DNA of 22,639 nucleotides from an uncultured Chloroflexota bacterium. GTDB taxonomy: Bacteria > Chloroflexota > Anaerolineae > Aggregatilineales > Phototrophicaceae. The notes under the pieces are model-generated. The model was given only the letters and a program-made list of their open reading frames with translations. It did not search any database and was not told the DNA's origin. Numbering within the stretch: the stretch's first letter is position 1; every line of letters starts with the position of its first letter. Shown here in pieces: positions 16,776-22,639 of the stretch. The stretch is from contig CALBRY010000371.1 of NCBI GenBank assembly GCA_937927665.1, forward strand, positions 1-22,639, read 5' to 3'. Made by a program: the position numbers and the translations under genes.

Positions 16776-17229
16776 CTACTTCGGAAGCAGCGATCTCATT
16801 TGATTGAACATGAAGCGCGTCGCAAACTTGGGATTCATCCGATAGAGAAAACTCATCATCTTCGAGTCTTTTCCGATACTGATCCCGCTCCATACCGTTG
16901 ACAATGGTTTCAGCCGCTTTTTCGGGCGCAGTGGTGGGGAAACTGCGCGAAGATGCGCCATCAGATTTGATCGACACACCGGAGTTTTGGGTGATGTTGG
17001 TGGCAATCGCCCCCGGAAATACCACGGTCACACGGACATTGGTTTCAAGGAGTTCTGAATACAGCCCTTCCGTCAGCAGTTTGACCGATGCTTTCGATGC
17101 TCCATAGAGTGTCTGTCCCAGTACAGGAAAGAACCCACCCATACTGGAGACATTCACAATGTGAGCAGTCGGACGCTGAAGGAGATGCGGCAGGAAGCCC
17201 ACTTGGACGTTATCCAGACTCTTGAGCAA
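16776..17229 (-). pseudogene. Short-chain dehydrogenase/reductase (SDR) pseudogene
   Basis: This is the C-terminal part of a classical SDR. From 17229 downward it reads VGFLPHLLQRPTAHIVNVSS, then TLYGASKASVKLLTEGLYSE with the catalytic Tyr-x3-Lys, then VTVVFPGAIATNI. The N-terminal cofactor-binding half with its glycine motif is absent. Just before the family-like tail the frame breaks, near 16870-16880. The next frame continues GKDSKMMSFLYRMNPKFATR to LLPK and a stop at 16776. With both a 5' truncation and a frameshift or small deletion, it is unlikely to be functional. Left in the original frame it would run into unrelated sequence to 16651, overlapping the mutarotase gene. Confidence 0.82.
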
Positions 17230-17265
17230 ATTTCGTGCCCATCATTTCTGGAGATCCCAGCTAGA

Positions 17266-17418
17266 TCAACTTGATAGGCGAAAACGGACTTGAGGGTATG
17301 CGTTTACACGCTCCGGCATTTCCTCACGGATAAGTTGTTCGGCATATGTTGCTGATAAGTGTCGAGTAAGAACATTTACTACTTTCACGCGAAATTCAGG
17401 CAAATTTCGTTTCTCCAT
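17266..17418 (-). CDS. Possible 50-residue protein of unknown function
   Basis: This is a short frame with an ATG at 17418 and stop at 17266. It begins MEKRNLPEFRVKVVNVLTRH and ends YPQVRFRLSS. An AGG lies about 7 nt upstream of the start. Composition is charged with no membrane segment, and the first half looks helical. Codon use is more AT-rich than that of the surrounding genes (CGA, TTA, TCA, ACA). I do not recognise the family. It lies just upstream of the SDR remnant in the same direction, so it could be a tiny real gene, a fragment of a gene disrupted with the SDR, or chance. Confidence 0.35.
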   Translation of the reverse strand: MEKRNLPEFRVKVVNVLTRHLSATYAEQLIREEMPERVNAYPQVRFRLSS

Positions 17419-17455
17419 TACTTAACCTGATGACTACCGAACCTAAACTTATAGA

Positions 17456-17480
17456 CGGGTGGATGGTTTGCAGCCACCCG
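17456..17480. promoter_or_regulatory. Leader hairpins upstream of the giant secreted-protein gene
   Basis: CGGGTGG (17456-17462) pairs with CCACCCG (17474-17480) around an 11-nt loop. A smaller hairpin, AGGGT (17492-17496) and ACCCT (17502-17506), follows. No T-run follows either one. They sit in the 124-bp stretch between the small minus-strand frame and the start of the large gene. They could be a weak terminator or a structured leader. No convincing promoter is seen here. Confidence 0.4.
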
Positions 17481-17542
17481 ACTCTGTTCGTAGGGTGTTA
17501 AACCCTGCTTGCGTGCGGATTTTCGCGCTAAGGATAGGTTTT

Positions 17543-20500
17543 ATGTTGTCAGCAAAACATCGGTATCATCACATCGCGTTAATTCTCTTGGTTATCGTTG
17601 TACTTTTAGTTGGCTCGTCGGGAGGTTTTGCTCAAACAGAAGACCCTACTCCCATCGCAGGCAGCACACCACCTGCCGAAAGCACCGAAGCAACCTTTCC
17701 CCCGGTTGATGGATTTGTTCCACCTACCGATCCGACACCGGATGTCATTCCTCCCCCCGATCCACTTCCCGAAGTAACCGAGCTTCCACCTGTTGAAGTA
17801 ACCGAAGAAGCACCGATCGAAACAACAGAAGAAGCGCCGATTTCTGATGTGTCGATCATGCCGCTGCGCGTGCAAACGTCGTGCGAAATGGAAGTCAACG
17901 ACAATAACGACAATAACCCGCTGACGTATGGTTTCCGCGCCATCAATGCGAACAATATCGTCTCGTACCAGTGGGATTTTGGCGTTGTTCCGGCGGCGAC
18001 GAGCACGCAGCAAAACACGACCTACACCTACGCGACGACGGGAACATATACCGTCACGCTGACGTGTACGCCTAATCCGGCAGATGGCAGCCCATTCGTT
18101 TTGACAGGATTCATCAATATTGGCGGCGGCTTAACCGTCGATTTTGATGTGACCCCCGCTGCTGCATCCTCGACGCTTCCGTTCACCATCGGCACGGTGA
18201 ACATGAGCGCCGGAACGAATATGACATACGCATGGGTGATCAACCGGGACATGAATCCGGCAGTCGGCACGCCGCTGTTTAGCGGCACGACAGAGAATAT
18301 CACCTATACGTTTACCGCCGCCGATATCATCACCTATCCGGCGACATTCTATATTCACCTGACCGTCAATGCGGCAGGCGGACTAATCGGTTCGGCGTAT
18401 CAACAGGTGGTGATCTCTGCACCGCCGCCGCTGGCAGATTTTTCAGTCACGCCCGTATCGGGGATCGCGCCGCTGCTGGTCACAATCGATCCGCAAGACC
18501 TCGCAGCAGGTCCAATTAACGAAGTCGCGTTCGATTTTGACGGCGATCTTGACTTCAACGATCCGAGCAGTTTCAACCCGGCAGCGTGGGAAACCGCGTT
18601 TAACTACACCTTCGCCGCCAGCCCAACCCCATACGCGATCACGATGCGTTATCGTGGACCGGGACTTGCACCCGGCGACTATAACACCGTGACGCGTGAG
18701 GTTTTCGCGGCGCAGGCGGTCGACCCGGTTTTTGCAGGTTTCACATGGGAGATCGTCGGCGCGTCTGGCGGACTGTATACCGTGTGCTTCACCAATGCCA
18801 GTACCGGACCTGTCACCGCTGTTGAATGGGACTTTGACGACGACGGCACGGTGGACAGCACCTCGCTGAATCAAGTGGTTTGTCACGATTACGCCGCAAC
18901 CGGCGTTTACCGCGTCGAACTGACGGTGCGAAACACCGCTGTTCCGCTGCCGTATCCGAGTTCACAGGCGACTGTGCAAATCAACGTCGTTGAACCGCCG
19001 GAAGCGAATTTCACGATCAGCGGCGGCGGAACGATCACATGGGGACAAACGTTCACGCTCACCGATACCAGCACCGGCGTTTACGACGAATGGGCATGGG
19101 ACATCGGCGCGGACGGCTCAATTGAATCGACAGCGCAAAATCCCGGCAGTCAGCAGCTTGATCTGTTGGGTGCGGTGACGATCCGGCTGACGATCCGCAA
19201 TTCGCAGAACGGACTGACCTCCTCGACAGAACATATCCTGTTCATCGAACGCCGCGCGATCACCTGCGATATCAACGGCACCTTCGATCTACAGCCGAAT
19301 TCCGGCGCACAAACCTACACCGCAGTCGTCAACGGTCTGAACAACGGCGGACTGACCCGCACGATGGCGACCCAGAACTGGATGGTGTATCAAGGCGCGA
19401 CGCAGATTCAGAACGGCGCAGGGTCATCGATCAACATCAATTTCGGGACGCTGTACGGCAGTTTCACGATCAATTATGCGGGTGTGACCGATGATGGCGC
19501 GCCTTGCAACGCGACAGCGACGATTGTCCGCAATTACACGCCGCTCGATTGCAACATCGCTAACCCGATCAGCGGGACGTTGTACGCGAATGGACAGCAG
19601 TACACATTCAACCTGAACCTGAGCGGTTTAGCACCGCGCACGACGGGCGATATCCAGCAGATTCGCTGGCTCGTCAACGGCTCGGAAGTCCAGACCGGCA
19701 CGAGTACCAGCTACCTGTGGACGAATACCAACGACACGCAAGCGGGCAATCAAGTCTTCAATATTCGGGTTGAAGTCACGGTCAATAACACAGCAGTTGG
19801 CTACAGTCCGGCGACCGCATCGTGCGACGACACGGAAGTCGTGACCGTCTCTCCGTGGCCCACGCTGCAATGTACAGGCATCAGCGGTCCCATGTCGCCG
19901 GTTCCGGTCAATAACGGCGGCACGCCGGTTACGCGCGATTACACCGCGCAGTTGAGCGGGCTTCAAGGACGTACTGCGCAGTACACATGGACGGTTGTTG
20001 GCGGCACGCTGACCACGCCCAATCCGCGCACGAATGACCCGAACGCCAGCGTTCAATGGGATTTGAATCAGGGTGCTCTCGACCCCGCCCCCAACAATGA
20101 ATCGATCCGCGTCGATGTGCTCGTGACCAACCCGGACGGTGATCCCGTTTCGTGCAACAGAACGAGCAATGTTGCGGTCACGTACAGCCGACTGACGTGC
20201 GGTTTGCCGATTGGCGATGCCAATCCGGTCATCAGCGAGACGGCGACGTATTTGCGGGATGTCAGTGCTAACCTGTACGGGCGCACCGGCAGCATTGTCT
20301 GGACGCTGACGCCAACGAACCCGGCAGGTGCGCCGATCACCGCGACGACGCTCAATTTCCTGTACCAATTCTTGCAGGAAAACACAGAATACACGCTGAC
20401 CTACACCTACAGCGTCACGGCAAATGGAGTTATCCCCGCCGATTCATGTATATCACCCGCGCTCAACATTTCGACCTATGGTGTTGGCGTGAACTGGCAG

Positions 20501-22639
20501 TGCGAAAGCGCTCTGAGCGGGAACACCAACCCGAACGCCACACCCGGCGCGTATCCGTACTCGATCACGATCGACAACACCTCCGCGATTCCGCTGACGT
20601 TTACATGGCGCGTTCGTGATGCCGCCGGAACATACTATGCACTTGGTGCGCCGATCACAGGGGTCACAACCGATGGCGTGGTGACAAGTCCTTCGTTCAC
20701 GCTGGCACAGTTGGGTCCGTGGGGCGTGGATAATTACACGCTGCGCTTGGATGTGCAGTCGGACGGCTACCCGACCGACAGCACGCACTCCTGCTTCCGT
20801 GAACTGGACTTGACCGTCGGCACGCTGACCGCGCAGTACACTTACGCGGCGGGTAGTTGGACGAACGGCGCGATGCCGGTCGGGCAGTCGATCTGTTTCA
20901 CGAATACGACCAGCGGCACGCCGTTCCTGAATACGTCGAACACCACCTATACGTGGAACATCAACGGGAACGCGGCGAATAACAGCCTCGGCGCGAACGA
21001 CTTCACGACAGAAAACTTACCCGGCTGCGTCAGCTTCAGCGTATCGGGATCGTATGTCGTTACCGTGAATGCGTCGGTCGCGGGACGCCGCACCGCAAGC
21101 TACAGCCTCACGTTTGTCGTGCGCGGCTTGCAGAGTATTTTCGCAAACCGTACCGGCTCGTCGTTCGGGTTTACACAGCAGAATTTCACAGCGACTGGCA
21201 CGAATATCAACGGCAACTGGCGTTGGGACTTCGTTCACGCCACAAACGCCGCGCTGAACTTCACACGCAACCAGCAGAACCCGGTCGTCAACAGCATGGC
21301 TCCGGGCACATGGACGGCGACCGTTCGGGGCGATGGTTTCCTGGGTACGACCACCGCTGTGCTGACATTCACGCTGATCGACACGGATGCGATCGCGGCG
21401 CGCTTTGTTGCCTCGCAGTATGCCGGTGTCGCGCCGATGACCGTCTGCTATACCGACGTGAGCATCAGCAATTCGCCGATCACCAGCCGCTCGTGGGACT
21501 TGGACGGCGACGGTGATTACGACGACTCGACCGACCCGAATCCATGTTGGACGTACCCGGATCCGGGCGTGACGGTTGACGTTAAACTGCACGTCGAAAA
21601 TCAAGGCGGATTCTCGGATAACGCGAATACGCCGATCCGCACCTACACCGTTGCTGAAGCACAGAACACGTTCAGCATTGCGCCGCAGGGCGGCGGTCAG
21701 TACTGCTTCACCGCGATTTTGGCGGCAGGCGTCGGAGTTACCGGATGGGACTTTGGCGATGGCACGGTCATCAATACAACAGACGAGTACATCTGTCATA
21801 CGTACTCGGCGACGGGGCAGTTCTTCGTCAAGATGTTGATCACGCCGCCGGATGGAGAAATCGAGCGACCGCTGCAAGTGCCGCCGAACAACCCACCCGT
21901 GCCGACCTTCGACATTGATGCCTACTGCGACGGGGAAAGCAACGAACCAGTCTTCATTGTCCGCAACATGAACAATGTTGCGATGACGGTCGCGGATGTG
22001 ATCCGTTTCTACGATGCGAACACGAATGCGCTCATCGGTTCGGATACGCTGCTCCTCGGCGCGAACGAAACGCGGTATTTCTGGGCTCCAAGCGGCTATC
22101 ATGCCGTGCGAATGGAGACGGTTGATACAGCGCTCACGTACTCGCAGTCATGCCAGGTTCCGCCTGTCCTGAACGTAACACCGCTGTGCGATGCAGTGAC
22201 CCATCTGCCGTACTTCCGCGTGAGCAATGATGCGCTGTCGTTCGGACCGATGGATGTCGCGCAGGATTATGTCATCACCAATTCGGGCGGCGGCACGGTG
22301 ACATCCGGCAGTTTCCAACTGAACGACGGGGAGCATCTCGATATTTCCCTGCCGGGCGGCAGCAACCCGTATGACACCTACACCTTCTTCAGCGACGGAA
22401 CGGTAACAGGCTACGCGACGCTCAATGCGGCGCATAGCTGTAACACGGCTCCGGTGCTGACCGTTCAGCAGGTGTGCGGTTCGCCGCTCACGTTTACGGT
22501 GACGAATACGGGCGGTCAGATGTTGACGACCGTGGATTACACCGTCACGAACGTGACGAACAGTGCGACCGCACAGACAGGCATGATCAGCGGGCTTGCA
22601 CCGAACGGCACGCAGACGATCACGCTGACAGCAGCCGAT
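17543..22639 (+). CDS. Giant secreted multidomain protein with PKD-like and cysteine-paired repeats (3' end outside window)
   Basis: This is an uninterrupted frame of 1699 codons, still open at the window end. It was read through codon by codon with no stop. ATG at 17543 follows AGGA (17531-17534). Residues 1-30 are a signal peptide (cleavage after GGFA). Residues 31-110 are a disordered Thr/Pro/Glu-rich linker with repeated EVTE/EAPIE units. PKD-like beta-sandwich domains follow, marked by WDFG (144), FDFDGD (330), WDFDDDGTVD (429), WDIGADG (519), WDLDGDGDYDD (1318) and WDFGDGTV (1402). The Asp-rich ones may bind calcium. Residues 573-1090 hold five cysteine-paired modules; from 1454 a second cysteine-paired repeat begins. 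No catalytic domain is seen. It is probably an exported surface, adhesin-like or scaffold protein. The anchor would be beyond the window. It is not obviously linked to the sugar operon. Confidence 0.9.
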   Translation, partial: MLSAKHRYHHIALILLVIVVLLVGSSGGFAQTEDPTPIAGSTPPAESTEATFPPVDGFVPPTDPTPDVIPPPDPLPEVTELPPVEVTEEAPIETTEEAPISDVSIMPLRVQTSCEMEVNDNNDNNPLTYGFRAINANNIVSYQWDFGVVPAATSTQQNTTYTYATTGTYTVTLTCTPNPADGSPFVLTGFINIGGGLTVDFDVTPAAASSTLPFTIGTVNMSAGTNMTYAWVINRDMNPAVGTPLFSGTTENITYTFTAADIITYPATFYIHLTVNAAGGLIGSAYQQVVISAPPPLADFSVTPVSGIAPLLVTIDPQDLAAGPINEVAFDFDGDLDFNDPSSFNPAAWETAFNYTFAASPTPYAITMRYRGPGLAPGDYNTVTREVFAAQAVDPVFAGFTWEIVGASGGLYTVCFTNASTGPVTAVEWDFDDDGTVDSTSLNQVVCHDYAATGVYRVELTVRNTAVPLPYPSSQATVQINVVEPPEANFTISGGGTITWGQTFTLTDTSTGVYDEWAWDIGADGSIESTAQNPGSQQLDLLGAVTIRLTIRNSQNGLTSSTEHILFIERRAITCDINGTFDLQPNSGAQTYTAVVNGLNNGGLTRTMATQNWMVYQGATQIQNGAGSSININFGTLYGSFTINYAGVTDDGAPCNATATIVRNYTPLDCNIANPISGTLYANGQQYTFNLNLSGLAPRTTGDIQQIRWLVNGSEVQTGTSTSYLWTNTNDTQAGNQVFNIRVEVTVNNTAVGYSPATASCDDTEVVTVSPWPTLQCTGISGPMSPVPVNNGGTPVTRDYTAQLSGLQGRTAQYTWTVVGGTLTTPNPRTNDPNASVQWDLNQGALDPAPNNESIRVDVLVTNPDGDPVSCNRTSNVAVTYSRLTCGLPIGDANPVISETATYLRDVSANLYGRTGSIVWTLTPTNPAGAPITATTLNFLYQFLQENTEYTLTYTYSVTANGVIPADSCISPALNISTYGVGVNWQCESALSGNTNPNATPGAYPYSITIDNTSAIPLTFTWRVRDAAGTYYALGAPITGVTTDGVVTSPSFTLAQLGPWGVDNYTLRLDVQSDGYPTDSTHSCFRELDLTVGTLTAQYTYAAGSWTNGAMPVGQSICFTNTTSGTPFLNTSNTTYTWNINGNAANNSLGANDFTTENLPGCVSFSVSGSYVVTVNASVAGRRTASYSLTFVVRGLQSIFANRTGSSFGFTQQNFTATGTNINGNWRWDFVHATNAALNFTRNQQNPVVNSMAPGTWTATVRGDGFLGTTTAVLTFTLIDTDAIAARFVASQYAGVAPMTVCYTDVSISNSPITSRSWDLDGDGDYDDSTDPNPCWTYPDPGVTVDVKLHVENQGGFSDNANTPIRTYTVAEAQNTFSIAPQGGGQYCFTAILAAGVGVTGWDFGDGTVINTTDEYICHTYSATGQFFVKMLITPPDGEIERPLQVPPNNPPVPTFDIDAYCDGESNEPVFIVRNMNNVAMTVADVIRFYDANTNALIGSDTLLLGANETRYFWAPSGYHAVRMETVDTALTYSQSCQVPPVLNVTPLCDAVTHLPYFRVSNDALSFGPMDVAQDYVITNSGGGTVTSGSFQLNDGEHLDISLPGGSNPYDTYTFFSDGTVTGYATLNAAHSCNTAPVLTVQQVCGSPLTFTVTNTGGQMLTTVDYTVTNVTNSATAQTGMISGLAPNGTQTITLTAAD
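19259..20820 (+). repeat. Five tandem cysteine-paired modules (protein-level repeat)
   Basis: Within the giant protein, five diverged modules of 95-109 residues each open with a short hydrophobic stretch ending in Cys (residues 575, 670, 777, 886, 987). Each closes with a second Cys (655, 761, 871, 969, 1084). Most are followed by a V/T-rich strand and the next opening Cys. Inner landmarks recur, such as Y-T-x-x-L-x-G-L and a central W (WMVYQG, WLVNGS, WTVVGG, WTLTPT, WRVRDA). The spacing suggests one disulfide per immunoglobulin-like domain. DNA identity between modules is low, so they are old duplications. Confidence 0.75.
21902..22639 (+). repeat. Second family of cysteine-paired repeats, about 90 residues (protein level, continues beyond window)
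   Basis: Modules begin near Cys1462 (DIDAYCDGESNEPVFIVRN), Cys1549 (NVTPLCDAVTHLPYFRVSN) and Cys1645 (TVQQVCGSPLTFTVTNTGG). The first two close with Cys1537 (YSQSC) and Cys1633 (AAHSC), each about 12 residues before the next opening Cys. The shared pattern is C-x(8-10)-F-x-V-x-N, which resembles CARDB-type or COG1361-type extracellular beta-sandwich repeats. The third copy is cut by the window end. Confidence 0.7.

Noticed and set aside
18443..18886. Minus-strand frames of 60-150 codons between 17600 and 18900
   Set aside because: They overlap the signal-peptide, linker and PKD coding sequence of the giant protein and show no recognisable domain.
19628..20368. Minus-strand frame of 246 codons
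   Set aside because: It is a shadow of the giant gene, with Arg-rich low-complexity composition and no family features.
21017..22102. Long minus-strand open frame (361 codons) inside the giant gene
   Set aside because: It is antisense to a continuous coding frame with clear PKD and cysteine repeats. Its own product is Arg/Val/Ile-rich with no domain, typical of a shadow frame in GC-rich DNA.

Overview
The window is about 22.6 kb of moderately GC-rich bacterial DNA. A probable Chloroflexota source (Anaerolineae-like) is an inference from three things: the long SBP family 5 transporter with an unlipidated solute-binding protein, the glycosidase set, and a very long PKD-rich secreted protein. 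No rRNA, tRNA, CRISPR array or insertion sequence was seen, so the lineage is not proven.

Region 1 (1-2290) holds the 3' end of a GH42 beta-galactosidase. It converges on a LacI-family regulator gene with only 1 bp between the stop codons. The regulator is divergent from a long sugar operon. The divergent intergenic region carries two nearly identical 14-bp operator-like palindromes in opposite orientation. One of them sits on the predicted transcription start of the operon.

Region 2 (2290-16690) is one co-directional run. It encodes a complete SBP/permease/permease/ATPase/ATPase importer, a YicI-type GH31 alpha-xylosidase, a decayed GH29 alpha-L-fucosidase, an aldo-keto reductase, an FGGY sugar kinase, a GatD-like zinc polyol(-phosphate) dehydrogenase, a vestige that may be a class II ketose-bisphosphate aldolase, a PfkB-type 1-phosphofructokinase/tagatose-6-phosphate kinase, and a FucU/RbsD sugar mutarotase. 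Fucosidase, galactosidase and xylosidase are the three activities that strip fucogalactosylated xyloglucan side chains. The working model is import of a hemicellulose-type oligosaccharide, cytoplasmic trimming, then oxidoreductive and kinase-based use of the released sugars. Several components are damaged: GH29 is dead, GH31 lacks its C-terminal domain, and the aldolase is a stub. The locus looks like it is being eroded or respecialised.

Region 3 (16691-17542) contains a hairpin terminator, a broken short-chain dehydrogenase on the minus strand, a possible 50-residue minus-strand gene, and a leader with two hairpins.

Region 4 (17543 to the end) is a single uninterrupted frame of 1699 codons, still open at the window edge. 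It encodes a secreted protein with a Thr/Pro/Glu linker, several PKD-like domains, a five-fold block of about 100-residue modules each with a cysteine pair, and a second cysteine-paired repeat family of about 90 residues at the far end. This protein is the most novel-looking item in the window.
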